Shown one piece after another: positions 46,201-57,305 of a stretch of 64,000 nt of DNA. The translations under genes and the position numbers were made by a program. How positions within the stretch are numbered: the first letter of the stretch is position 1; the number at the start of each line of letters is the position of its first letter. Source of the DNA: Magnolia sinica (lineage: Eukaryota > Streptophyta > Magnoliopsida > Magnoliales > Magnoliaceae); NCBI RefSeq assembly GCF_029962835.1, contig NC_080590.1:70519501-70583500 (forward strand), in the 5' to 3' direction. Below the pieces are notes generated by a model. The model had not been told where the DNA came from and searched no databases. It was given only the letters and a program-made list of their open reading frames with translations.

Positions 46201-47299
46201 TTGCATGTTTGGTAGGGTGATTCATGCACTTGCATTTGTGTGATCATGATTATTATATGCCCTAGCGACATCAGGGCCAAAGCCTCTACAGACACATCGT
46301 GGGTGGCTGGATTGGATACCGAAAATGTTTGGTTCTAGCATACAGGCGCCATAGATGTCCCTGGGTTAAAATTCCTAAACCCGATGGTACCAGAAGATGA
46401 CTCTAACGTTGAGACTGAGTGGATATATGAGCGCACGAGGGCTGAATACCAGGAGGCCGCGTCTCCCACTGTGTCGTGGTCGGTTGGAAAGGGGTGTGGC
46501 CTTACTCGCCCTAGGGTAGGGGGTAATACTAGGCTGAGTTTGACCAGCTCGTGAATGGGTCCGCTATTGACATGCCGGATAGGTATTGGCAGACTATTGG
46601 CCAGGCGGATAGTGAGGTTTCTTACACTCACTTGGACTGTGCGGCTAGGAGAGTGACAGTGCCATTTGGAGTGTACTAAACCCCGGTGATTATCCAGAAT
46701 GAGAACTGTACTGATATATGATGAGGATTGGCATGCTTGAGTTGTATCTCACATCGCATGGCTGTATTATGGCCGATAGCATTCATATCTTGCACCGTAT
46801 AGCCTTGGTATGGCTGATTGCATTCATGTACTCATCACCATGATTCCGCATTACTCTGACCTTGCATTCTGAGCACGCTTATATTGCGCACACACTTACA
46901 CCACCCTCTAAGCTTTCTATAAGCTTATGCACGATTGATGCGTGCAGGTGACGCCAGGACGTAGCCGTAGCATAGTAGCAGCAGGAGCGTGCAGATGAGC
47001 TTCTAGAGTTTTGTTGCTTTCGTTATATTGTATTTCCCTTTCATATGCACTGTATCCAAAGGTTTTTGATCATAATGGATTTTGTGATGGTGTTCTTATG
47101 GTTATTGTTCGTGAGTTATGCTTTTGGTTATGCTTATTATGAATCAGACTGATGATTATAAATCCTCCTTGTAGTATCCCAGGATCGGAACCTGGTAAAT
47201 GGGTGCTAGGAGCCGAGAATGGGGTTCTACGGAGGTTGTCGGCACCGGATTCGGTGATCAGGAATTTTGTGAGCCAGTTTCTGAGTTCGGGGCGTGACA
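43237..47299 (+). mobile_element. Solo LTR D, same family as the G1 LTR, inside solo LTR C
   Basis: It starts TGTAAGACCCGTGTCCTAGT and ends GGGGCGTGACA, matching the G1 3' LTR end to end (4063 versus 4206 bp), including the GGCCCA array and the block missing from the G1 5' LTR. The flanks are ccatt (43232-43236) and ccatc (47300-47304), a 4-of-5 duplication. No internal region follows, so it is a solo LTR. Confidence 0.88.
44315..44377 (+). mobile_element. 5'-truncated SINE tail inside solo LTR D
   Basis: gggtgtggctaacgtggagt, then atgtgcactgacatggtgtg, then acttacaagctaataaaaaa matches the 3' part of the full SINE at 55477-55631. The tRNA-like head is absent. Confidence 0.6.
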
Positions 47300-47654
47300 C
47301 CATCTGGGCTCGATTCCCACGATGGTTGTCAAGCCTAATAGGATGGAAGTAACCTTATAGTTTCGCGGTCATCGGACACTCGACGTGCGGTCTAGGTCTG
47401 ATACGGGGTTTCAATGTACTCTCGAGAGTGACAGACTCTTGGGATTTCTCTTAGGTTTTTAAGGGACGTTAAGTCAATGGTATTAATGGTTTTGGGTCTT
47501 TCCATTTGTGGAAATGGTGGTTCGAGTTAATCCATCAATTATTCAGTTTAGTACTTAACTAAATTCTGCCTTAATTACTACAGGATATAGTCCTTAGGTA
47601 TTTCTGCTTGAGGTGATACTCGGGTCTTTGTACGAATTTTTTCGAGATGTTACA

Positions 47655-48223
47655 ATGCTCTATGTTCCAATTCCATAGGTAAGTGGCAAGTCTTCCCATA
47701 CACTAATCTGTATGGGGACATTCCAATCGGGGGCTTACAAGCAGTCCTGTAAGCCCATAAAGCGTCGGATAGTCTGAGGGACCAATCCTTCCTATCTAGC
47801 CTTATAGTTTTCTCCAAAATATGTATGATTTCCTGATTAGAAATCTCAGCTTGCCCACTCGTTTGTGGGTGTTATGGGGTGCTCACTTTATGCTTGATGC
47901 TATATTTCTTCATCAAAGCATTAAATATCCTATTGCAAAAGTGAGACCCGCCATCACTAATGATGGCCTTTGGAGTTCCAAATTTAGAAAAAATATTTTC
48001 CTTGAGGAATCGTATGACCACTTTGTTGTCATTGGTCCTACTTGGAATTGTCTCAATCCACTTTGAAACATAGTCCACACCAACCAATATATAAAGAAAT
48101 TCAAAAGAAGATGGAAATGAGCCCATAAAATCAATACCTTAATAATAAAAAATCTCCAATAGTAAAATTGGGGATAAAGGCATCATGTTACGCCGAGACA
48201 CTCTTCCCAACCTTTAACATCTA
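47655..48223 (-). pseudogene. Integrase catalytic core of element B
   Basis: On the minus strand: ILVGVDYVSKWIETIPSRTN, KFGTPKAIISDGGSHFCN and KKYSIKHKVSTP. These supply the first two acidic residues of the D,D-E core (VDYVSKW and SDGGSHF). Frameshifts and stops separate the next part toward CHLPMELEH. Insertion C at 47654 cuts it from its C-terminus. Confidence 0.85.
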
Positions 48224-49080
48224 TCACAAGCAACACAGAAAGCATGAGTGTTTTAAACATGGTGGGCTAGTAAAAATCATACTGTAGGATTTTCGCGGTG
48301 GTTTTCTTAGCAGAAATATGGCCACCACATGCTTCCATATGGTAAAAGGAAATAACACTCTGAACTTCATCCTTTGGGACACAATGTCTAAAAATCTGAT
48401 CAGTCCCATATTTATATAAATACGGGTCATCTCATAAGAAGTTTTTAACCTCGGTTTCAAAACGCTTCCTATCTTGTGACTTCGAATGGTATGACATTTT
48501 TCCCATTAAAAGATAGTTCATTATATCCGCATACCAAGGCAATTTGGAGATCGCAAGTAATTGTTCATCAAGGAAAGTATCCTGGATATGCATCTCCTCA
48601 GTGGAATCATCTAACACTGGAAAGGTGATCGACCACTATGTTTTCTACTACTTTCTTATATTTTATCTCTAAGCCAAATTCTTGGAGTAGGAGGATCCAT
48701 CTCAAAAGTCTCAACTTTGCATCTTTCTTAGATAGCAAAAATTTTAGAGCCGAGTGGTCCGTGAAATTGACCACTTTGGATCCCAACAAGTATGGTCTAA
48801 ACTTATCCAAAGCAAAAAGTATTGCAAGTAACTCCTTTTTAGTTGTTGAGTAATTCACTTGGGCAGAGTTTAGAGTTCTACTTATAAAGTGAATAACGTA
48901 GGGCCGTTTATCTTTCCTTTAGCCCAAAACAACTCTTATGGCATAATTTGCACATTAGTTCAAAAGGAAGTGTCCAATCTGGTGGACGTATGATAGGTGT
49001 AGAGGTAAGAGATGATTTAATTTTATTAAAGGCACTTACACACTCATCTATTCACTTAAATGGGACATCCTTTTAGAGAA
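48224..49080 (-). pseudogene. RNase H and integrase zinc-binding region of element B
   Basis: On the minus strand 48858-48607 reads [40 protein letters not shown] and [14 protein letters not shown], the RNase H domain of Ty3/gypsy elements. After a frame change 48617-48224 contains the linker and a histidine/cysteine region (MEACGGHISAKKT-like) with several stops. No intact product is possible. Confidence 0.8.
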
Positions 49081-49979
49081 GATTAGTCAAGGGTCTAGTA
49101 ATGACACTAAAGTCCTTGATGAATCTTCTATAGAAACCAGCATGTCCTAGAAGTGATCTAATATCTCTAACAGTTTGGGGGGATAGGTAAATTAGCTATA
49201 ATATACAGTTTTGAGTGATCTACCTCAATTCCATTTTTGGAGATAACATGGCCCAAAACAATTCCTTTTTGAACCATGAAATGACATTTCTCCCAATTTA
49301 AGGCAAGGTGCTTCTCTTCACACCTAAACAAGACAAGAGATAAATTGTTGATGCATTCCTCAAAACAACTCCAAAATATAGAGAAGTCGTCCATGAAAAC
49401 CTCAAGAAATTTTCCAACCATATTTGAAAAATTACTTAATATACACCGTTGGAAAGTTACTGGGGCATTACACAATCCAAATAGCATCCATTTGAAAGCA
49501 AACGTACCAAATGGATAAGTGAATGTGGTTTTCTTTTGGTCTTCTAGGGCTATCTCTATTTGGTTATATTCGGAATATCTATTAAGAAAACTATAGGAGT
49601 GACCTGCTACACTCTCTAAAACTTGATCAAGGAATGGTAGAGGGAAATGGTCCTTCTTTGTGACCTGGTTCAATTTTCTATAGTTAATGCAAAGATGCTA
49701 ACCTGTGGTGACACGTGTTGGTATGAGTTCATTATTAGAATTTTGCACGATAGTTATTCTAGATTTCTTTGGGATTACTTGAGTTGGACTCACCCAAACA
49801 CTATCAGATATTGGGTAGATGATTCCCACATCTAACAATTTGATCACCTTATTTTTTACAAATTCCATCATGTTTAGATTGAGACGCCTTTGAGGTTGTC
49901 TAATTGGTTTGGCGTCCTCATCGAGGTGGATCCAATGGGTGCATATGGAAGGGCTTATACCCTTGATGTCAGAAATGGT
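49081..49979 (-). pseudogene. Reverse transcriptase of element B
   Basis: The clean stretch 49673-49167 (minus) contains NQVTKKDHFPLPFLDQVLE, YSEYNQIEIALEDQKKTTF, TYPFGTFAFKWMLFGLCNAP, the catalytic FMDDFSIF (usual YMDD changed to FMDD) and HVISKNGIEVDHSK. The fingers region upstream (to 49979) is readable only across frameshifts. The closest affinity is Athila. Confidence 0.87.
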
Positions 49980-51350
49980 CTAGCCCAAGGCTCCTTTGTA
50001 GTCCCTTAGAACATTCAACAATTTAATCACTTGATCCTTGTATAAAAATGAAGAGATCACCATAGGATAAGTTTTATTTTCACCTAAGTATACATACTTA
50101 AGTTCATTTGGTAGTGGTTTGAAATCAAGCTTTGGAACATTGGTTGATGATGACAGAGGTTGCGAGTCTTCGATAGATAGGATTTGAGTGCATGGTCTCC
50201 ATTGGTATATACCAATGTCCTGAGTGGTAGTGCTCTTATTATCATCATAAATTTCCGCAAACACTTTTTCTAAATCAGAATTTTTCAAGTCCCCAAAGAC
50301 TTGAATCAATTCCTTAGTCAGACTAGGTTCTAATTCATTTTCTTCTATCAAGTAGTCCATGAAATTCAGCTTATGGATCTTATTATTGTTAATGGGCTGC
50401 TTACATAGATTGAAAATATTTAGCTCTAGAGTTATGTTACCAAAAGGCAAGTTCATCATTCCATTCTTGCAATTTACAATTGCATTTGAAGTTGCTAGGA
50501 ATGGGCGGCCTAAAATGATGGGAACTTGAGCGTTAGAATTTACACATGGTTCAGTGTCTAGTATAATAAAATTTATGGGGAAGTAGAATTTCTCCACTTA
50601 GACTAGAACGTCATCTAAAATTTTCCTTGGTGCCTTAATGGAGTGGTCAGTGAGTTAGAGTGTAATCGTGATTGGTTTAAGCTCACCTAACCCCATTTGT
50701 TGGTAAACTGAATAAGGTACTAAGTTGACACTTGCACCCAAATCTAGCAAAGCATGCTCAATTTGAAAATTTTTAATAATACAAGGAATAGTGGGACTTC
50801 CCAAGTCTTTGTATTTGGGTACGACCCTTTGTTGAATGATAACACTCACTTTCTCAGTAAGGGAGACCTTTTTGTGTACATTTAATTTCCTCTTTACAGT
50901 GCACAAGTCCTTGAGATATTTAACATATAATGGAATTTGTCTAATGACATCAAGCAAATGAATATTGACAGTAACCTTTTGAAGCACATCCAATACCTCT
51001 TGATATTTCATGGCGACAGTTGGGTTCCAAAGTCTAGAGGGGAACAGAACTGGAGGCTCATGTGACTTAGTCTCTTTATCCTTTTGTTTTTGTAGCTCTT
51101 GAACCATAACCGGTTCATCATTCTCTTGAGATGGTGTCTCATCCTCTAGTATTTCTACCGGTTGCATTATCTTGTTATCGACCTCTTTTCCACTTCTCAA
51201 GGTAATGATGGCCTTAGCTTGTTCATGATGTAGCTCGCTTGGATTTGAGTCTCCAATAAAATGTGTATTTTTATGGTTTAACACAGGTTGAGAAGCAAGG
51301 GTGCTTTTTTCTCTAGCATTTAGTTGAGTCTCAATCCTAGCCACGACCAT
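49980..51350 (-). pseudogene. Protease region of element B
   Basis: 51350-50655 (minus) holds a linker rich in Glu/Lys and then ALLDLGASVNLVPYSVYQQM, the Athila-type aspartic protease active site (D-L-G in place of D-T-G). 50597-49980 continues with APVIILGRPFLATSNA-type sequence (here VPIILGRPFLATSNAIV) and the connector to reverse transcriptase. A stop near 50598-50654 separates the frames. Confidence 0.85.
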
Positions 51351-51368
51351 CTTTAATTCCTAATTTGA

Positions 51369-52535
51369 TTAAATTAGAGACTGATTTATTTGAGCTTGAG
51401 AGTTCATGAATGTGGTCAATGCATCCTCCATAGATGATCGCTTTGATGGGGGTATATATGGTGCATTGTTAGGTGCCCCAAAGAAGTTGCTTTGTGGAGG
51501 GTCTTGAGGTGCATTGGGTGCATTAATTTGTGGTCCATTCCTCCAACTAAGATTAGGATGGTTATACCAATTTGGATGGTACGTGTTTTCCATTGGTTGC
51601 ATAACTGACCTTTGGTAGTTATTTATAACATTTGCTTGCCCATGCTCATGCGTGATATTTTGTACTAAGGCTTCAACCTTTTTAGCTAATGTAGCGAATT
51701 TTGCATTAAGGTTGTCTTCCTCTCGTAGGACGTATGTCCTTGTTTTCTCTCTAGGAATGGGTCTAGTTTAGTTTGGTTTAGCAGAGACATCCCATGTCTG
51801 CGTATTCTCTGCTAACATGTCTAGAAAATCCCAAGCCTCATTATGATCTTTGTCAAGAAAGGTTCCACCACACATCATTTCTATGAACTGACGGGTATCT
51901 ATGGTTAGCCCTTTTTGGAACGCATTAATCAAGTGCCATGGTTCATAACCATGATGTGGGTAAGTGAGTAGAAGGTCTTTTAAGCGCTCCCATGCTTGGA
52001 AAAATAGTTCATTCCCCTTTTGTGAGAATGACATGATTTCTTATTTCAGTGCATTTGTTTTGTGCTCGGGAAAGAATTTTTTCAAAAACTCTCTACTTAG
52101 GGCTTGCCATATAGTGATGGTATGAGGTCTCAGAGAGTTGAGCCTTGATTTGGCCCAATCCTTTAGAGAAAATGAGAATAACTTAAGTTTGAGTACATCC
52201 CTATTGCCATTATTTATTTGTAATGTTGTAATTACTTCCTCAAAGTCCTTAAGGTGCAAATAGGGGCTTTCAGAATCCAAGCCATGAAATCTAGGAATCA
52301 ATTGAATCACACCTGGTGTAAAATCAATGTTCCCTGTGTGAGCAGGGAACACTATACAAGATGGTAAAGTTGATCTCTCAGGGTGTAGATGTTCATGTAA
52401 AGTCTGTGGTTGGTGTAACACATTCCTATGAACTTCATTCTCATCCTCAAGAGGAGGATTGCATTGATTTTCTCTGTTTTGATTTATAGTTGGATCTAAA
52501 AGATTTAGATTTGGATTATCAACTGGGTCTGTCAT
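51369..52535 (-). pseudogene. gag of element B
   Basis: On the minus strand it starts at 52535 (MTDPVDNPNLNLLDPT). The gag domain reads FTPGVIQLIPRFHGLDSESP, YLHLKDFEEVITTLQI, SLKDWAKSRLNSL and REFLKKFFPEHKT, then continues at 52034 with GNELFFQAWERLKDLLLTYP. The C-terminal Asn/Pro-rich part is at 51602-51369. At least two frame breaks occur. I see no CCHC knuckle, which fits Athila Gag. Confidence 0.87.
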
Positions 52536-52720
52536 GGAATCTAAGTCATGTTAAGTGCCTCTCCTAAGTGAATGATCAAAACCTGGAACTAGTTTGCCTT
52601 CGGAGGAGAGTCGATTGTTTTGATCCCTACTCCAATGGGAGATAAATCATCCACACCACACAACAAATACCACTAATTCAAATAGTAAGTATGATACTTA
52701 AAATAAAAATGAAAACTTAA

Positions 52721-52905
52721 CCAACAACCCAGGCGGCAGAGCCAACCATAATGGTTCGATCCACAAAATAAAAACTTAACTAACAACACCGGCAGTAGAG
52801 CCGACGATGAGGATTCAATCTACAAAGCAAAATAAATCAACAACCCATGCGGCAAAGCCAACCATAAGGGTTCAAACCACAAAGTAAAAATAAAAAATAA
52901 ATCAA
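52721..52905 (-). repeat. Three ~59-bp tandem repeats in the leader of element B
   Basis: Units begin near 52721, 52780 and 52839, each with (c/t)aacaac(c/a)c..gcggca(g/a)agcc(a/g)ac(c/g)at followed by ttc(g/a)a and an A-rich end. They are diverged copies located between the primer-binding site and gag. Confidence 0.7.
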
Positions 52906-53172
52906 CAACAGTAAAACTAATGTAGAAATTAAATTATGCTAATATAAAAAATAGGTTCAGCGGATGATCTTTGTGATCAAACAACAATTGTAGGACAACC
53001 ATAGTACTTGGGTGATAAAATCTCATGCAAGACAACCTTATGTCACAGTTAGTACTTGAAAGACCCAACTGAATTTACTTTCAAAGAAAAACAGAAAATC
53101 TATAGAATTTTGGAGGGTTTAGAAGAGAACTTACCTTAGCTATCTGGCACAGATCTAATCTATCTCAGTCTC

Positions 53173-53190
53173 CCTGGCAACGGCGCCAAA
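53173..53190 (-). other. Primer-binding site of element B
   Basis: On the minus strand TTTTTGGCGCCGTTGCCA follows the 5' LTR. TGGCGCCGTTGCC is the tRNA-Asp-type site of Athila elements. Confidence 0.88.
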
Positions 53191-53194
53191 AACA

Positions 53195-54491
53195 TAATTG
53201 CTTGCTTCCAAGTGTAGAGGTTCGTAAGTAATATCCTGTGAATACAAGGTCGATCACACAGGGAGATGAATTGCAAGAAAGAGAAAATCAAATGTAAAAT
53301 AAACTAAGTAATAAAAACTAAACTGATGATTTGATTTTGTGAGTTTTGAATGGACGTAATTCAACTGAATTAAAACAATACTAAAGCTTCAAAGTTCCAC
53401 ATATAGGTTAATGTTCGAAAATCATGATGACTTGGATAACACAACTAGGATCTGAGCACTATGGTCGGCCTAATCAGAAAATAAAACAATTTAAACATTT
53501 TAAATAAATGATATAAAAGATCAGAAAATTATGGATTTGCACCATTGATATATGTTTTTAAGCACCAGTGATTTTAAGAATTCAATATCCATGAGATAAT
53601 GAATATCAAAGAAATGTAGCAGGTTGAGAACCTCTCCTATCTAGGAAATTTAATTGATCCAGGGTAAGCCTATCCATCAATGTGGATCTTATATGATGGA
53701 AACATATGGATCTCACATGAGGATAAAAAACTAAACCTAAACAATTGATAACATGCATTTACCATTCTTCTCATCATTAAAACAATCAATCATCATAACT
53801 ATGAAAACATTAAACTAATGGCTTCCCTTCTAGCTTGGGCTAGAGGGAACTTAAAAAAATATAATTAACTTGTAAAATAGAAAAGCAACAAGAAAGAAAT
53901 AAATGCAAATATAAAAGATCTAAAAGAAAAAAATAATTTATAAAACTTTAATAAAATTGAAAACTCTCTAAAAATCCTAAATCTTGCTTTTGAATACTTT
54001 GAATGATGCTTAGGAATGCCTTGGGAAGCCCTATTTATAAGTGGGGAACTCCAACTTTTGCACCTAGTTGGAAAACTGTAGAAACTGCCTCAAATTTACG
54101 CAGTTTGCTAAAATAGACTTCACTCTGTGCAGTTTCCCAAAATAGACTTCACTCTGTGCAATTTCACAAAATGACCCAAAGTTTCAGAATATGCTTTTTC
54201 AGGATAATATCAGGATTTCTTTTCTTCACTTCAAATATTTGATTCTCTTCATTCCTCACTTGGTTTTCTTGGATCTTTGGCATGTGAATTCTTCAATCTT
54301 GGTCTCCTACAATCCATCCCTTGCCTTGGTTATTCTTGAGCATCAAATCCATGCTTTTAGCACCCTTTTCAATCCAAGCTCTTAAATTCACCTTGCAACG
54401 TAAACATGAGTAAAATAGAACATTAAGCTAATTCATGTTCATAAAACCAAGACATAAATGGGGGAAATTATGCAATATTTGAGTCTCAACA
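53195..54491 (-). repeat. 5' LTR of element B
   Basis: 1297 bp, matching the left copy at 37621-38847. It carries an extra segment (about 54115-54185) in which cttcactctgtgca(g/a)ttt is duplicated, which accounts for its greater length. Confidence 0.9.
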
Positions 54492-54889
54492 GAAGGCCGA
54501 CCTAAATCCGAGATGGAGATTTAATGAATCCCTGATCATCCTAAGGATCTCTCTCTAGATCTTCGGGGGATAAGATCGAATCCCGATAATCTCAGAAATT
54601 GATAATCTCATAAAAGTTCTGAATCCAGACGGATCACCAAGATATTGGGACGAGTCCTCATACAGTCGAACTCTCTACCCTATATATAACGGTATCCCCA
54701 ACCTTCAAAGGTACACAACTTCTAACCCTAGCGTTCGACTGATGTCTCTTTTGTAGAGATCCTACCCTACTAAAAGACTCCGTTCATGACTTAGGCATTG
54801 GAGAGTCCCCTGCACCAGCTAGGGTCTCCTTTGTTTCTCTCTTACATCTGTGCAGGTATAAGAGGGTCTGCTAGAAAACTGCATCAACA
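54492..54889 (+). repeat. 3' LTR of element A, right part
   Basis: It resumes at gaaggccgacctaaatccga and follows the 5' LTR to CTGCATCAACA. It is then flanked by gcgtg, the right copy of A's target duplication. Confidence 0.9.
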
Positions 54890-55476
54890 GCGTGTATCTT
54901 AATTTATCGGATGTTGATGTTTTGACTTATGGCTCCTAACCTAGTTCTTTTCAAGATGAAGGGATTTGGGATTTCTTGATAACCGAATTTGGAGAGAACC
55001 AATTCTTTTTCTATCCTTGGATTTTTCCATTTTAGAACTCTTGTTTCAATAGTAGAATAGGAGCATTTAATTCTAGTGATATTTTTAGGTGTTAGGGTTG
55101 TTGTCCAAATGCATTAGCTGATCACTCCTCATGATAGATGTATGTAGAGTCGGGCTAGCCCTTTTGAGTTCTTTAAAAAAATGCTATATCTCCCTCATGA
55201 TTTGTTATCTCTATGCTTTTCCCCTTTAGCAATTGAAAGAGTCATGATTGTTTTTTTTTTTTGGGTCTATATCTTAAGGACCAATCGCTTATTTTTTTTT
55301 ACAATTTATGTTTTATTTAACCCTTTAAATTTCGAATCTAATCTATTTCTTAAAACAACATGAAATCTTAGGACCGCTTGCCTTTTTCAAACTCAATCAT
55401 CAGCAACTGAAAGCTCTCAGCTACCGAAAACCCACTTTCCATATGAGAAACTGCTCTTCTTCCAATCACGAGGATA
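54890..55476. other. Resumed flank of element A, no gene seen
   Basis: This was continuous with 21383 before A inserted. AT-rich, with only short frames. No domain recognised. Confidence 0.4.
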
Positions 55477-55631
55477 CACCCTGATCCATAGCTCAAGTGG
55501 TAGATTGAGTGAATTACCTCGTTTTAACACTAAGGTCTTGGTATCGATCCCTAGTGGGGGTGGCTAACAGTGAAGTGTGAACTGACAGTGGGGTGTACTA
55601 ACAAGCTAACAGAAAAAATAAAATAAAAAAA
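55477..55631 (+). mobile_element. tRNA-derived SINE with target duplication
   Basis: A-box-like tagctcaagtggtaga and B-box-like ggtatcgatccc head a body with gggggtggctaacagtgaag, then tgtactaacaagctaacag and an A-rich end. The flanks tcacgaggata (55466-55476) and tcaagaggatg (55632-55642) match at 9 of 11 positions. It is a complete SINE rather than a tRNA gene. Confidence 0.75.
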
Positions 55632-55724
55632 TCAAGAGGATGTGTAAATGGAAGAAATGATCCATTGATTTCAGTTGCAGATTTACTAAAATATTTCGGG
55701 CTTTTATTTCAGAATGATCATTTC

Positions 55725-55727
<3 letters not shown>

Positions 55728-55800
<73 letters not shown>
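55728..55800 (+). repeat. (GA)n microsatellite
   Basis: About 36 GA units ending directly at ATGGTGG (55801), in front of an LHW-like gene fragment. The arrangement mirrors 10829-10890 before the PQT3-like gene. Confidence 0.9.
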
Positions 55801-55804
<4 letters not shown>

Positions 55805-57174
55805 TGGTTTGCAGATCAAAGAGGTTCTTCAAAACCTCTGCTGTGATAATGGATGGTCATATGCAGTCTCGCGGACTAAATGCCAGGATTCCATATGAGT
55901 TTAAGTTGCATTTGGATTCTTTTACATTTTTTTTTGTTTTAAATAAATTCTAAATATGGTGTGTTTGATTGATTGATTGTGTGTATTTAGTAAGTTTAGT
56001 TGATTAATTTTTGCTTATCCATTTATTTGTGTCTTTCTTTATATTTGGCAGTTTTTTAGTTATTAATATATTTTTTTGGTTTCTTGTGACTTTTCGATGG
56101 ATTCTCTTTCATGTGATGTTGTTGATGTAGAAAGTTCCAGTTTTAGTTTTTCTGGTAGTTTTCCTCTATTTTGTTATGTTCAATAAACATGTGATTAGAC
56201 AAATGGGCCATGATTTTGGAGTTTTTGACTAAAGTTTTATTTATTTTTCTTCTTTTTAAGTTTGTAATTTCGATTGGTGGACTCAAGGCGGTCGTGATTG
56301 CAATTTTGTGTCGTTTGATTAGGCATTTGCTTGGCAAGATTTAATGAATGTCATCGTTTTGCCTATTCAATTGAGGGTGTAAAAGCATGATCACTTGGGA
56401 GTTCCATTGAAGAGTATTCAAATCAAAATTTCAATGACCCATACTCATTGTTACGGTTGTTAGTTAATTATTCAAGGGAAAATATAGAAAGAAATGCCCT
56501 TTAAGATAGTTTTTCATTGATTTTGTCATTGTCTGATATGAACTGTCAAACATAGGTTGTGAGACCAAACTCCTTTGGGTTGTCAAATAGGGACTGTCAG
56601 ATTTTCAAGGAGTCTAAGGTTATACCCTTTGGTTTAGTTGTTGAAATGCCATGTTTGTAAGTTATTGAGATGATCCTTGATCTTGAATCAAACACCAGTG
56701 TCAAGTTATAAGATCATTATATAAGTAAAACAAGGAAAAATAGAATCAATGTTTTTGTTATTGACAATAAAAAAAATGTATGTATGCATGTATGTTGTAT
56801 TCATGTGGTTGTTGGATTCATGAGTATCTACATTGTATATTCTATTATTTATGTGTTATTTATTTATGAAACTTTATATGTGAGCATTTTAAGAGTTAGG
56901 GAGTTTAGGCTTGTTGGGTTCCGATTTTTTGAAGATCCCAGTAATGGGTTCTGGGTGATTTTGTGCATGATACAGGTTGTTGATGCCAAAAGATTCTTAT
57001 TATGAATACCAGGTGGGAATGGTGATTGAGAAGATGCTTCATCAGGTCCACATGGTTGGAGAGGGTTTTGCATGGAATATAATTGTCTGGAATCTTCCTG
57101 TGTTCTCATGCAGGATGCAAGTGTTGGGGTTGCTGCTGCTGTGTTCTCATGTAACTGTTGTAAGTGTTCCATGA
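55801..57174 (+). pseudogene. Decayed fragment resembling an LHW-type bHLH gene
   Basis: 55803-55898 reads GGLQIKEVLQNLCCDNGWSY, then AVSRTKCQDSI and a stop. Plant LONESOME HIGHWAY-like proteins start with a similar (L)KEVL-LC--N-WSYAVFW pattern, so two residues (FW) seem deleted. The ATG at 55801 is one base out of frame. After about 1.1 kb, 56977-57063 gives DSYYEYQVGMVIEKMLHQVH then MVGEG, like the next conserved block of that family, behind an acag acceptor. The bHLH domain is not present. I read it as a truncated pseudogene; a chance match is possible. Confidence 0.45.
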
Positions 57175-57267
57175 CATTCTTAATAAAATTTCTTTTATAA
57201 CATTTGAGCAACCCAAAGTTGAATGCTTGGACAAAGCTGGTGGTAGCATAAGAATTGAATACTATTA

Positions 57268-57270
57268 GTG

Positions 57271-57305
<35 letters not shown>
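57268..57305. repeat. (ATC)n microsatellite
   Basis: About 12 ATC units. The following 450 bases hold no supported gene; a frame near 57440-57540 (GDEVEGRLLPKSHGRRKTF) is not recognised. Confidence 0.8.

Larger units (their letters stand above)
40571..47654 (-). mobile_element. Solo LTR C in the integrase of element B
   Basis: Ends TGTAACGCTCTGAA and GAGATGTTACA, flanked by a perfect 5-bp duplication atgct (40566-40570 and 47655-47659). Read on the minus strand, the start TGTAACATCTCGAAAAAATT and end AATTCAGAGCGTTACA are typical of large plant Ty3/gypsy LTRs. There is no primer-binding site, polypurine tract or coding region, so it is a solo LTR. It is about 3.0 kb once D (43237-47299) is subtracted. 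Confidence 0.88.
37621..54491 (-). mobile_element. Element B: Athila-like Ty3/gypsy retrotransposon (minus strand)
   Basis: Bounded by a perfect 5-bp duplication gaagg. On the minus strand the order is 5' LTR (54491-53195), a primer-binding site TGGCGCCGTTGCCAGGGA, leader, gag, protease, reverse transcriptase, RNase H, integrase, a 1.3-kb noncoding tail, polypurine tract and 3' LTR (38847-37621). The tRNA-Asp-type binding site is the Athila/Tat hallmark. The 16.9-kb span includes solo LTRs C and D (7.1 kb), leaving about 9.8 kb, a normal Athila size. All coding frames are decayed. Confidence 0.92.
21384..54889 (+). mobile_element. Element A: Tat-type Ty3/gypsy retrotransposon carrying nested insertions
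   Basis: The ends TGTTGGGGGAAAA and CTGCATCAACA are flanked by the identical 5-bp sequence gcgtg (21379-21383 and 54890-54894), which defines one insertion 33.5 kb long as it stands. Without the nested elements A would be roughly 8-9 kb: 5' LTR, gag, protease, reverse transcriptase, an integrase remnant, an antisense gene, then the 3' LTR. The LTRs differ at about one base in ten over the first 220 bp, nearly all transitions, so A is old and has been methylated. The Tat assignment rests on YIDDMLMKS in the reverse transcriptase and the extra gene before the 3' LTR. Confidence 0.9.

Noticed and set aside
47821-48853. Plus-strand frames across the element B integrase and RNase H
   Set aside because: They are antisense shadows of minus-strand pol domains.
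55487-55560. Possible tRNA gene (A and B boxes)
   Set aside because: The boxes belong to a SINE with an A-rich end and flanking duplication. No acceptor stem or anticodon arm of a working tRNA can be drawn.
55714-55953. Frames with long Arg-Glu repeats (also at 10810-11097)
   Set aside because: They are translations of GA microsatellites. Only the part after the ATG at 10891 is supported as coding, by domain match and splice structure.
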